The notes: a model not told the origin generated them from the letters alone. A stretch of 6,849 nucleotides of DNA from Acidobacteriota bacterium (GCA_003165615.1 PLWR01000081.1:156-7004); one strand, 5' to 3'. Counted from the first letter of the stretch, positions 1 to 6,681 are shown. Made by a program: numbers and translations.

Positions 1-251
1 CCATGGTCACCGACTACGATTGCTGGCATCCCGAGCACGACGCCGTCACGGTTACGCAAGTCCTTGACTATCTCTCGCGCAACGTGGAGAATTCCCAGAA
101 GATTGTGAGGCAAGCGGTGCGTTCTCTCCCTGAGACTCGGAATTGCAAATGTGCATCGGCGCTTGCCCACGCGATCCTTACTGATCGCAAGAAGATCCCC
201 GCCGCAACCAAGAAAAAGCTGGCTCTGCTGGTGGGCAAGTACCTGAAATAA
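1..251 (+). CDS. mtnP: S-methyl-5'-thioadenosine phosphorylase, C-terminal part (5' end off window)
   Basis: This is the last 82 or so codons of a nucleoside phosphorylase. The visible Met at base 3 is internal, because the reading frame runs in from the left edge. The first residues, MVTDYDCWHPEHDAVTV, match the conserved C-terminal block of MTA phosphorylases (human MTAP: ATDYDCW...HEEAVSV). In that family the two Asp of TDYD (codons at 12-14 and 18-20) contact the 6-amino group of adenine, which separates MTA/adenosine-type enzymes from guanosine/inosine-type PNPs. The family splits methylthioadenosine with phosphate into adenine and methylthioribose-1-phosphate in the cytoplasm, salvaging a by-product of polyamine and SAM metabolism. 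The tail is Lys-rich and ends in TAA. A PfkB kinase follows after 44 bp, probably on the same transcript. The family call is firm; exact substrate preference (MTA, adenosine or 5'-deoxyadenosine) cannot be judged from this fragment. Confidence 0.88.
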   Translation, partial: MVTDYDCWHPEHDAVTVTQVLDYLSRNVENSQKIVRQAVRSLPETRNCKCASALAHAILTDRKKIPAATKKKLALLVGKYLK

Positions 252-295
252 CTATCTGTCGGTTAATCCATTCTCACGAGGTTATCGGTACCCCT

Positions 296-1201
296 ATGTC
301 CCTACTGGCGGTTGGTTCGATTGCGTTTGATTCCATTCGCACGCCTCACGGCGAGGTGACGGAAATCCTCGGGGGGTCAGCGACGTTTTTTTCCATCACT
401 GCGAGCTGGTTCACTTCGGTTTCCGTAGTCGCGGTGGTAGGGGAAGACTTTGGGGAGGAGCACTTCCGGGTCTTTCGCCAACGGTCCATCGACACCCGGG
501 GAGTGGAACAAGTTCCCGGCCGGACCTTTCGCTGGAAGGGGGAATACACGGGCGACATGAATCAAGCACACACACTTGATACCCAACTCAACGTGTTTGA
601 GAGCTTCGTGCCCAAGATTCCGCCGGCTTACCTCGACTCCCAATATTTATTCCTGGGCAATATCGTTCCGATATTGCAGCTCAACGTTCGCCGCGCGCTT
701 CCCCATCTCCGTGCCAGCGCGCTTGACACCATGAATTACTGGATTCAGGGCATGCCGGACGAGCTGGCAAAGGTGCTGGCGACCGTGGAAATTCTGCTGA
801 TTAACGAGGGCGAAGCACGGATGCTATCCAAGCAGGGCAATTTGAAAAGAGCTGCGGCGATCATTCAAAAGCTCGGCCCGAGGATTGTGGTGATCAAGCG
901 CGGCGAGCACGGCGCCACGCTTTTTACCCCAGAGTCTATTTTCACGGTTCCCGCGTTCCTCCTCGATGAAGTATTCGACCCCACCGGCGCGGGCGATACC
1001 TTTGGGGGTGGATTCATGGGCCACCTGGCACGCACGGGTGACCTGTCAGATGCCAACCTGCGCCGCGCCGCGGTGTACGGATCGGTCATGGGGAGCTTCG
1101 CGGTGGAAGAATTCGGTGTGGGCCGGCTTCTGCGCCTGACGCCGCAGGAAATTGAATCGCGCTACCGCGAAATCAAGAATTTGACTCATTTTGATGCATG
1201 A
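296..1201 (+). CDS. PfkB-family sugar/nucleoside kinase
   Basis: A complete 301-residue protein, the usual length for ribokinase/PfkB kinases. These are cytoplasmic enzymes that phosphorylate a sugar or nucleoside hydroxyl with ATP. The N-terminus (LLAVGSIAFD) is the first beta strand and substrate loop. GGSATFFS at about residues 26-33 is the N-terminal Gly-Gly motif. DPTGAGDTFGGGF at 228-240 is the C-terminal PfkB signature, with D234 as the expected catalytic base and GAGD as the anion hole. The middle holds NEGEA (about 170), typical of the family, and an unusual LDTMNYWI stretch. The substrate is not readable from sequence. Position directly after mtnP suggests a role in nucleoside or pentose salvage, for example adenosine or a deoxy/methylthio-pentose, but that is inference. 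It is not MtnK, which has a different fold. The ATG at 296 is chosen because the family motif begins within five residues; the only SD-like sequence (acgagg, 276-281) is rather far upstream. The 3' end overlaps the next gene. Confidence 0.87.
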   Translation: MSLLAVGSIAFDSIRTPHGEVTEILGGSATFFSITASWFTSVSVVAVVGEDFGEEHFRVFRQRSIDTRGVEQVPGRTFRWKGEYTGDMNQAHTLDTQLNVFESFVPKIPPAYLDSQYLFLGNIVPILQLNVRRALPHLRASALDTMNYWIQGMPDELAKVLATVEILLINEGEARMLSKQGNLKRAAAIIQKLGPRIVVIKRGEHGATLFTPESIFTVPAFLLDEVFDPTGAGDTFGGGFMGHLARTGDLSDANLRRAAVYGSVMGSFAVEEFGVGRLLRLTPQEIESRYREIKNLTHFDA

Positions 1202-2786
1202 TTCTGCCGTCGATCCCCACGCGTCGCATGATCAGCCCTGGCGCATTCCCGCCCCCGCCCACGGCGCAGTTGCCTTACTGATTCTCGGTGTAACCTGCGC
1301 CAGCCTTCACTTTTTCTACACGCGAGGCCTGTCAAATCTTTATGGCGACGGGCTGGCCCACATGGAGGGCGCGCGCCGCATCTTTGACTCCATCACCCCG
1401 GGCTACGAGGAAATTGGCAGTGTCTGGCTGCCTCTCTACCACCTGATTTGCGCTCCCCTGGCCATCAATGATTTTCTTTGGCGCACCGGCCTGGCGGGGG
1501 GATTGGTTTCCTCCACCGCATTTGCATTGACCTGTTATCTGCTCTTCCGACTGGGAGCGGAAATTAATCGCAATCTCGTGGCGGGGCTCGTCGCTTTGGC
1601 CGGAGCCTTGTTGTGCCCGAGCTTTCTCTACCTTGCCAGCACGCCGCTGACGGAGCCGCTGGCGCTCATGTGGTCGGTGCTGGTTGCCTACGCGCTTTTT
1701 CGTTATTCGCAATCGGGCTCGTGGAATTCACTGGCAGGCGCAGCCGTCGCCGCGTTTATGGCAACGCTCACTCGTTATGAGGGGTGGAATATTCTACCGT
1801 TTGCCACAATGCTGGTATTCCTGATTTACCCGTGCCCATGGAGGCAGCGCTTAAGCCGCGCCTTGGTTTTTGCCGGTATCGCCGGCACGGGGCCGCTATT
1901 GTGGCTTATCCAAAATGCTTATCGCTTCAGGAACCCGCTGGAATTCTACAATGGCCTCGGCTCCGCGAAAGACATCTACGCTCACCAGTTAGCCACGACG
2001 GCTTTCCCTTATCCCACGGACGGCAGCCTGCTCCTTTCCGCCCGTTATTACCTGGAAGATCTTAAGCTTGTGATCGGCGTCTGGGCGCTGGAGTTGGCGG
2101 TTCTAGGGTTGGTGGCCTGGTGCGCAAGCTTGCGCGAATCGCGGCGCGGAGCCGTTGCCGTGCTCTTTCTCATTCCGCTGCCCTTCTACATTCAAGCGAT
2201 GGCGCACGCGGCGATTCCATTGTATGTACCCACGTTATTCCCTTATGCGTATTACAACCTGCGGTATGGGGTGGAGATGATTGCCGCGGTCGCACTATTT
2301 CCGTCGTTTATATTTTCCCCGCGCTTGGGAAGGGGCCTCCGCGTAACCCTATTGATCATTTTTCTGGCTGTGTTGGGGCGGCAGTTTGCGCAGGCCACTG
2401 CGGCGGGCATCCGTGAACTGCCGGTGGTAAAGGAAGGAATCCTGAATACCCCTTGCCGCGCCCAGCGGCAGCGGGCTATCATCGATTTCCTGCGTCGGAA
2501 TTACGATGGGAAGTGCATTCTGGTGGCAGTGGGGAAGTGGCCCTGCGTGATGCCGGAAGCCGATATTTATTTTTGCAATACTTTTACCAATCTGACTCGC
2601 CAATACTGGCCCCGAATGAAGACGGAGCCACAAAAGTGGGTGGAGTGGATTATTAGGGGCGACGGCGACGCCATCGACAGCCTCATGCAGGCTTATCCCC
2701 AGGCATTTACGAATTACAAAGTCGTTGACCAAGGGGCATTTCAGGGCGAGGGCAGCTTCAAAATTTACCGTCTTCGGAAAATGTAA
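1194..2786 (+). CDS. GT-C-type membrane glycosyltransferase (dolichyl-phosphate-mannose mannosyltransferase/ArnT-like)
   Basis: A 530-residue polytopic membrane protein with about 9-11 hydrophobic segments (first at about 24-42, last at about 390-410) and a C-terminal soluble part of about 110 residues. Topology and motifs fit GT-C glycosyltransferases, which move a sugar from a polyprenyl-phosphate donor on the outer face of the cytoplasmic membrane. The first extracytoplasmic loop has YGDGLAHMEGARRI with D52 and E58; an acidic residue here is the usual catalytic position. TPGYEEIGSVWLPL (68-81), STPLTEPL (149-156) and TRYEGW (193-198) are conserved-looking motifs in bacterial proteins of this type. 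Acceptor and donor are unknown; protein O-glycosylation or envelope glycan modification are the likely roles. The start is ATG at 1194, overlapping the kinase stop by 8 bases; a TTG at 1191 in the same frame is an alternative. No clear SD is present, so translation may depend on coupling to the kinase gene. The dapF-like gene lies 70 bp downstream. Confidence 0.75.
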   Translation: MHDSAVDPHASHDQPWRIPAPAHGAVALLILGVTCASLHFFYTRGLSNLYGDGLAHMEGARRIFDSITPGYEEIGSVWLPLYHLICAPLAINDFLWRTGLAGGLVSSTAFALTCYLLFRLGAEINRNLVAGLVALAGALLCPSFLYLASTPLTEPLALMWSVLVAYALFRYSQSGSWNSLAGAAVAAFMATLTRYEGWNILPFATMLVFLIYPCPWRQRLSRALVFAGIAGTGPLLWLIQNAYRFRNPLEFYNGLGSAKDIYAHQLATTAFPYPTDGSLLLSARYYLEDLKLVIGVWALELAVLGLVAWCASLRESRRGAVAVLFLIPLPFYIQAMAHAAIPLYVPTLFPYAYYNLRYGVEMIAAVALFPSFIFSPRLGRGLRVTLLIIFLAVLGRQFAQATAAGIRELPVVKEGILNTPCRAQRQRAIIDFLRRNYDGKCILVAVGKWPCVMPEADIYFCNTFTNLTRQYWPRMKTEPQKWVEWIIRGDGDAIDSLMQAYPQAFTNYKVVDQGAFQGEGSFKIYRLRKM

Positions 2787-2856
2787 TCGCGGTTGAATCC
2801 CGGCTTTCACGAGGAGCCATGGCGCTGCGGCGTTGCAAACTCAGGCCAATTTCAAC

Positions 2857-3702
2857 ATGACCAAACTTATACCCTTTGTAAAATACCATGGGATGGAGAA
2901 TGATTGGCTCGTCGCCCTTGCGAGCGACATGCCCTCCAATCTCCCTGCATTCGCGCGCAAATTTCTGGATCGACGCACCGGCGCGGGCGCTGATGGCCTT
3001 ATCGTGGTTATGAAACCCGAGGTCCGCGGCCACGATGCGCGGATTCGTTTTTTCAACGCCGACGGCAGTGAGGCGGAGATGTCAGGTAACGGCATTCGCT
3101 GTGCCGGGGCATTTCTCAGTGAACGCAAGCCGCCGAAGCGCACCCTGGAAATTGAAACGCTCTCGGGGCTGAAGACGCTGGAAAAAGGGAAGTGGATGTT
3201 CCGCGTCCGCATGGGCGCCCCCATCCTCACCGCCGCACAGATTCCCTTCAAGCCGGCGGAGACTGCGTCGCCCCTCCTTCGCTTTCCGCTCAAAACCTCT
3301 CGCGGCGACTTGCCGGTCACCGTCACCTCCATGGGGAATCCCCATTGCAGCGTGTTCGTGGCGGATTTCGAAACGGTGGATTGGCTGCGATTGGGCCAGG
3401 AGATCGAGCAGAACGAGCATTTCCCCAACCGCACCAATGTGGAGTTCGTCCGCCTGCTTTCCAAGGACGAAATTGAAGTGAGATTTTGGGAGCGGGGAGT
3501 CGGCCACACGATGTCCTCGGGGACGGGTTCGTGCGGCGCCACGGTGGCCGCTATCCTCAACGGCCTCACCGACCGCCACGTGCGGGTGCGGACAGAAGCC
3601 GGCACACTGGAGGTGGCATGGCCCGATGGTGGCGAGGTCACGCTAACGGGCCCCGCGGTGAGGGTAATGAGCGGGGAATTCCTCTACGCCACGGGCAAGT
3701 AA
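2857..3702 (+). CDS. dapF: Diaminopimelate epimerase-like protein with Ser at both catalytic Cys positions
   Basis: A 281-residue protein of normal DapF length and two-lobed layout. DapF interconverts LL- and meso-diaminopimelate in the cytoplasm for lysine and peptidoglycan. Family landmarks: IPFVKYHGMENDW (5-17; substrate Asn in the GNDF-type motif), FFNADGSEAEMSGNGIRC (64-81), MGNPHC, FPNRTNVEF and WERGVGHTMSSGTGSC. In standard DapF the two acid/base residues are the first Cys of CGNG and the Cys of ACGSG. Here they are S76 (TCA, 3082-3084) and S221 (TCG, 3517-3519), and the usual Glu of GET is His217. Substrate-binding Asn, Glu and Arg residues appear kept, and the frame is intact, so this is not a decaying gene. 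It may be a divergent DapF, or another racemase, epimerase or dehydratase of the same fold. The start is ATG 2857, which places the first motif as in relatives; a TTG at 2833 would add eight residues. SD is weak (agg, 2843-2845). It probably shares a transcript with the upstream glycosyltransferase. Confidence 0.8.
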   Translation: MTKLIPFVKYHGMENDWLVALASDMPSNLPAFARKFLDRRTGAGADGLIVVMKPEVRGHDARIRFFNADGSEAEMSGNGIRCAGAFLSERKPPKRTLEIETLSGLKTLEKGKWMFRVRMGAPILTAAQIPFKPAETASPLLRFPLKTSRGDLPVTVTSMGNPHCSVFVADFETVDWLRLGQEIEQNEHFPNRTNVEFVRLLSKDEIEVRFWERGVGHTMSSGTGSCGATVAAILNGLTDRHVRVRTEAGTLEVAWPDGGEVTLTGPAVRVMSGEFLYATGK

Positions 3703-3714
3703 GCCGGGGTTAGC

Positions 3715-3793
3715 GTAGCAGACCTGTTTTTGAAGGTCCGCGGTTTTCCTTGCCCGCAGGGAACGGGCCGCGGACCAAATCAGGTCGCGCTAC
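3715..3793. repeat. Nested palindrome between convergent genes (REP/MITE-like or bidirectional terminator)
   Basis: Outer arms gtagcagacctg (3715-3726) and caggtcgcgctac (3781-3793) are complementary apart from one mismatch and one bulge. Inside them, ggtccgcgg (3735-3743) and ccgcggacc (3768-3776) form a perfect 9-bp stem. The 24-nt inner loop can pair further (cccg 3753-3756 with cggg 3764-3767). The whole forms a long cruciform or RNA hairpin between the stop codons of the dapF-like and methyltransferase genes. There is no T-run after either arm, so it is not a canonical intrinsic terminator. A dispersed intergenic repeat is equally likely. Confidence 0.6.
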
Positions 3794-3839
3794 ACTGGCT
3801 CTCCCCAGGGGGCGAGGGAAGAAGATTACTGCTTAGGGA

Positions 3840-4457
3840 TTACGGGCGAACGTACAGATAGAGCTTGTGCGAAATCCCGTAGCGGGAAGTTACCTCGACG
3901 GTCTGTTCGGGGTCCCATCCGGGAACCTGAAAATCATGGGAAACAATTCGCGTTCCGGAACGAAGCTCTCTCTCCAGTTTGGGTCGCAGCTTTGCGTTGA
4001 ATGAGCTCAAGAGGTACAGGGTTACCACCGTGGCCCGATGCACGCTCACGTCAAACATATCTTCGCATATGATGTGCGCCCGGTCGTCCAGGCCCAATTC
4101 CTTGATGCGGCTGCTCGACAGACGATAGAGGTCAGGATTGATTTCCACGCCCACGGCATGCGCGCCATACTTCTGCGCTGCGGTAATTACAAAGCGACCG
4201 TCTCCTGAACCCAAATCGTAAACTACATCGTCAGATGTAACCTTGGCCAGGTCCAGCATTTTGTCGACGATCTCCTGCGGCGTTGGCACGTAGGGAACCT
4301 GCTTGATCAGGGTAGCGCCCACGAGGCCTTGTCCTGGTTGTTGTGTCGCCTGAGCCGCGCGAGACGGCCTCGGCCCGACAAGAACCAGCATTGCCGCCAA
4401 TAGGAAAAAGCCTGCCGATATGAGTGGAAGGTTAAGGTGTGTCCTTAGTTTGCGCAT
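3840..4457 (-). CDS. Exported class I SAM-dependent methyltransferase
   Basis: A 205-residue protein. Residues 1-35 look like a Sec signal peptide: MRKLRTHLN, then a hydrophobic run (about 10-28), then PRPSRAAQA with likely cleavage around Ala34-Ala37. The mature part starts with QVPYVPTPQEIVDKML (53-68), then motif I VVYDLGSGDGR (78-88), the SAM-binding glycine loop, and GVEIN (103-107), whose E105 should bind the ribose hydroxyls. ICEDMFDV and TVVTLYLLSSFNAKLRPKL follow, then a GTRIVSHDF strand. This is a Rossmann methyltransferase of the general PrmA/DOT1-like kind found with signal peptides in several environmental phyla. The substrate is unknown. An upstream in-frame ATG at 4613 would add 52 residues, but these are unlike the family and would bury the signal peptide. 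ATG 4457 has no SD but sits 7 nt below a good promoter. The gene is convergent with the dapF-like gene and divergent from the permease. Confidence 0.8.
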   Translation of the reverse strand: MRKLRTHLNLPLISAGFFLLAAMLVLVGPRPSRAAQATQQPGQGLVGATLIKQVPYVPTPQEIVDKMLDLAKVTSDDVVYDLGSGDGRFVITAAQKYGAHAVGVEINPDLYRLSSSRIKELGLDDRAHIICEDMFDVSVHRATVVTLYLLSSFNAKLRPKLERELRSGTRIVSHDFQVPGWDPEQTVEVTSRYGISHKLYLYVRP

Positions 4458-4464
4458 GACTTGG

Positions 4465-4493
4465 ATTCTACCGGCATCTTGGCGAGTTGTCGA
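4465..4493 (-). promoter_or_regulatory. Sigma70-type promoter of the methyltransferase gene
   Basis: On the minus strand, TCGACA (4493-4488) and TAGAAT (4470-4465) each match the -35 and -10 consensus at five of six positions, with an ideal 17-nt spacer. The -10 box ends 7 nt before the ATG at 4457, so transcription would start at or one base before the start codon. No SD is present upstream of this ATG. The arrangement predicts a leaderless mRNA and supports the shorter start. Confidence 0.5.
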
Positions 4494-4614
4494 GATGGGA
4501 GAGAAACCCTCTTGCACTTCCGGCGATTCCACCCTAGGCTGTGACCGGCACTTTCTCGCGTGATTGACAGGACAGCACGGGCTTTCCGCGAGGGCAAACA
4601 AGATCAAACGCATC

Positions 4615-4619
4615 GGAGA
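4615..4619 (+). promoter_or_regulatory. Ribosome binding site of the permease gene
   Basis: GGAGA lies 8 nt upstream of the ATG at 4628, standard SD spacing. It fixes the permease start, which also leaves a normal short N-terminus before the first membrane segment. Confidence 0.6.
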
Positions 4620-4627
4620 ATCCCTAC

Positions 4628-6007
4628 ATGGCGCAGCCAGCTTTACGCCGAGAACTGAAATTCAGCCATGCGACGGCTATCGTGATTGCCAATATGATTG
4701 GCACCGGCATCTTTACCACCACCGGATTTCTGGCCGGTGATTTGGGACGTCCCTCGCTGGTATTAGGGATATGGGTAGTGGGCGCGGTCATTGCGGTGGC
4801 CGGTTGTCTTTGTTACTCCGAGATGGGTGTCAACCTTCCGGAGTCGGGCGGTGAGTATATCTTTCTGCGTGAAGCCTGGGGCCCGGTATGGGGATTTCTC
4901 GATGGATGGATATCCTTTTTTGCAGGATTCGCGGCGCCGATTGCCGCCGCATCGCTCGCATTCTCCGAGTATTTCTCGCACTTTTTCCCCTCTTTTTCGG
5001 TAACGAGGGCGGCAGCAAACTCTGGGGGTGCACCAGGATGGTTCCATACCGGCCATGGTCAACTGTTGGCGGTCGCAATTGTGGTGGTCTTCTCGGTGAT
5101 CAATGTGGTTGGACTCAGACTGGCGGCCAAAATCCAGAACCTTCTCACCGGGCTCAAGCTCGGAGTGCTGTTGCTGTTCCTTGGCTTCGTATTTACCGTT
5201 GGTCACGGGAGTTCAGAACATTTTTCGCAAATTGCGGTTCGGACCTCGGGCCATAGCGTGCCCGCCCAGTTTGCCGTTTCTCTGATTTTTGTGATGTTCG
5301 CGTATAGCGGCTGGAACGCGGCCACCTACGTTTCCGGTGAAATGAAAACGCCCGAGCGGACGATCCCCGCCTCGCTGGTGGCGGGGACGCTCACCGTCGC
5401 CGTATTTTACCTGCTCCTGAACGTGGCCTATGTATACGCTCTGCCGCTGGAATCGATGAAGGGCGTGGTGGCGATTGGCGCGGCTTCCGCCAGCGCGCTC
5501 TTCGGCCTGCGGGGAGGAAATCTTTTCAGCGCCATCATGTCGGTGGGATTGCTTTCGTCCGTAAACGCCATGGTCATTGCCGGGCCGCGTGTCTACTTCG
5601 CCATGGCGGTCGACCGCTGCTTTTTACCCACAGCGGCGCGAATCCACCCGCAGTGGGGTACGCCGATGTATGCCATCGTATATCAATCGCTGGCAACCGT
5701 CCTGATGATTTTGACGGGGACGTTTGAGAGCCTGATTTACTACATTGGATTCGCCCTGATCTTCTTTGCCGCCCTGGCGGTGGCGGGAATGATTCGCCTC
5801 CGCCATCGGACGGGATGGAGGAAACTCGCGGTGGTGAATTGGGGCTACCCGCTGGTACCCGGCCTGTTTATCGTGGCGAGCGCCTGGATGCTCTTTTACA
5901 CCGCATCGCTCCGGCCCAAGGAATCGGCGCTCGGGCTGCTGACGATTCTGCTGGGCGCTGGACTGTATTATTGGAAATTTCGGAAGGGGGCCGAGCCACA
6001 GGCCTAA
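4628..6007 (+). CDS. APC-superfamily amino acid permease
   Basis: A 459-residue inner-membrane transporter with about 12 hydrophobic segments, the usual size for the amino acid-polyamine-organocation superfamily. The N-terminus is short and hydrophilic and leads into the first helix containing NMIGTGIF (22-29), the glycine-rich unwound stretch that binds the substrate alpha-carboxyl and amino groups. YSEMG and PESGGEYIFLREAWG mark helix 2-3. YSGWNAATYVSGEMKTPERTIP begins at about residue 226 and covers helix 6 and the following cytoplasmic loop; the E-x-K-x-P-x-R-x-IP pattern is typical of SLC7/LAT-like and cationic amino acid members. Substrate and exchange versus symport mode cannot be deduced. 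It has its own SD (4615-4619) and is divergent from the methyltransferase over 170 bp. I found no convincing plus-strand -10 box in that gap. A hairpin follows the stop codon, so it is probably monocistronic. Confidence 0.87.
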   Translation: MAQPALRRELKFSHATAIVIANMIGTGIFTTTGFLAGDLGRPSLVLGIWVVGAVIAVAGCLCYSEMGVNLPESGGEYIFLREAWGPVWGFLDGWISFFAGFAAPIAAASLAFSEYFSHFFPSFSVTRAAANSGGAPGWFHTGHGQLLAVAIVVVFSVINVVGLRLAAKIQNLLTGLKLGVLLLFLGFVFTVGHGSSEHFSQIAVRTSGHSVPAQFAVSLIFVMFAYSGWNAATYVSGEMKTPERTIPASLVAGTLTVAVFYLLLNVAYVYALPLESMKGVVAIGAASASALFGLRGGNLFSAIMSVGLLSSVNAMVIAGPRVYFAMAVDRCFLPTAARIHPQWGTPMYAIVYQSLATVLMILTGTFESLIYYIGFALIFFAALAVAGMIRLRHRTGWRKLAVVNWGYPLVPGLFIVASAWMLFYTASLRPKESALGLLTILLGAGLYYWKFRKGAEPQA

Positions 6008-6249
6008 TGGGGCGCCGACCTTTAAGTCGGCATCTTTCGCGGATGCCCGGCCATCTGACCTGATGTGGACTTCTGAGCATTGCTGCACATTACTGTCTGA
6101 GTTGACAGATGGAGACGGGGGAATTAGGGTTAAGAACAGGTTCAATGCACGTCAAGGGAGATGCGACGCATGACGGGGATCCAATTCATTGGCGATTATG
6201 CACTTGACAACACCAAAACGGCGCGGTACTGAGGATGGTAGGCGTCCAG
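6008..6249. other. Gene-free spacer between permease and accessory pair
   Basis: A 242-bp stretch with no credible gene. It holds the hairpins at 6014-6047, a small stem ctgtc/gacag (6093-6097 with 6104-6108), and two isolated TTGACA hexamers (6103-6108 and 6204-6209) without good -10 partners. A 23-codon reading frame (ATG 6161 to stop 6232) is preceded by a purine-rich gggag but is too short to accept. This is the boundary between the high-GC conserved block and the lower-GC right end. Confidence 0.6.
6014..6031 (+). terminator. Hairpin after permease stop, possible terminator
   Basis: gccgac (6014-6019) and gtcggc (6026-6031) form a 6-bp GC-rich stem with a 6-nt loop, starting 7 nt after the permease stop codon. 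It is followed by atcttt rather than a proper T-tract. A second stem, ggcatc (6029-6034) with gatgcc (6042-6047), shares bases with it, so the two folds exclude each other. Terminator or mRNA 3'-end stabiliser is the simplest reading. Confidence 0.35.
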
Positions 6250-6669
6250 CTAAAGAGTAGTCACGGTTCGCTGAGGAACATCCTCCACAAGGTAAATAGT
6301 AATTCGCAGGATGTTTATGGCTCCTTTGATGCGGTCTAAGTATTTTCTGAACGGCTCCGTGTTCGGAAAGGCTAAGCCAATCTTGTCTCCGTTCTTCTGG
6401 CCTTCCGTGTACATACGGGCTGCTGCATAGAATCCTTTGGCGACACGATCAAAGACTTGATCGTCAACAAAACTAGAACCATAGCTGGCGCTTCCGACAC
6501 GACTACTCGTAGCCCCTTTCGCTTCGATCAAAAGCCGTCCTGGATGCTTTTGGTGAGAGGCGATAATATCAATGCCTTTGGCCGTGGTGCTCAATTTTTG
6601 ACTGATGATATATCCGTTCGATCTCAGATAGCCGCAGACTGCATCCACTACATCATTTTCCGTGAGCAT
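6250..6669 (-). CDS. Small PD-(D/E)XK nuclease-fold protein
   Basis: A 139-residue soluble protein. Residues 1-20 form a probable helix with E4 (MLTENDVVDAVCGYLRSNGY), followed by KGIDIIA (D34) and RLLIEAKG (E49, K51). The pattern E...D-x14-E-x-K is the catalytic core of PD-(D/E)XK nucleases, with spacing close to archaeal Holliday-junction resolvase Hjc (E9, D33, E46, K48). Q71 in DDQVFDRVAKGFYAAARMY, on a following helix, is also common in the fold. All metal-ligand positions are present, so activity is plausible. The target is unknown: a restriction-like, repair or resolvase role are all possible, and there is no methylase or helicase in view. Its start is ATG 6669 with a strong SD (aggtga) 6 nt upstream. 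It lies 6 bp after the stop of a small basic protein gene, so the two are translationally coupled. Hand count over 6301-6660 gives about 47 % GC, well below the genes to the left, which suggests horizontal acquisition. Confidence 0.7.
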   Translation of the reverse strand: MLTENDVVDAVCGYLRSNGYIISQKLSTTAKGIDIIASHQKHPGRLLIEAKGATSSRVGSASYGSSFVDDQVFDRVAKGFYAAARMYTEGQKNGDKIGLAFPNTEPFRKYLDRIKGAINILRITIYLVEDVPQRTVTTL

Positions 6670-6675
6670 TCATTC

Positions 6676-6681
6676 TCACCT
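6676..6681 (-). promoter_or_regulatory. SD of the nuclease-like gene, overlapping the upstream stop codon
   Basis: On the minus strand AGGTGA lies 6 nt before ATG 6669. Its TGA is the stop codon of the preceding small gene, so ribosomes ending there sit directly on the next initiation site. This is a classic coupling arrangement. Confidence 0.65.

Noticed and set aside
1332..1712. 126-codon minus-strand frame inside the glycosyltransferase gene
   Set aside because: Low-complexity, Gln/Arg-rich translation with no domain; a shadow of the membrane protein coding strand.
2841..3641. 266-codon open frame antisense to the dapF-like gene
   Set aside because: It lies entirely opposite a gene with clear family motifs. 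Its translation is Arg/Ser/Pro-rich without recognisable motifs, as expected from high-GC codon bias.
4564..4569. TTGACA as a -35 box for the permease
   Set aside because: No acceptable -10 hexamer lies 15-19 nt downstream; sequence there is GC-rich.
4458..4613. 52-residue N-terminal extension of the methyltransferase
   Set aside because: It would place the signal peptide in the middle of the protein, has no SD, and would include the promoter-like sequence. The shorter start explains all features.
6130..6165. ggttcaat resembling a tRNA T-loop
   Set aside because: Flanking bases do not form a T-stem and no acceptor or anticodon arm is present.
6134..6232. Short plus-strand frame with ATG 6161 (MRRMTGIQFIGDYALDNTKTARY)
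   Set aside because: Only 23 codons, no known family. The purine-rich upstream sequence directly abuts the ATG, and there is no supporting promoter. It could be a gene remnant, but that is unsupported.
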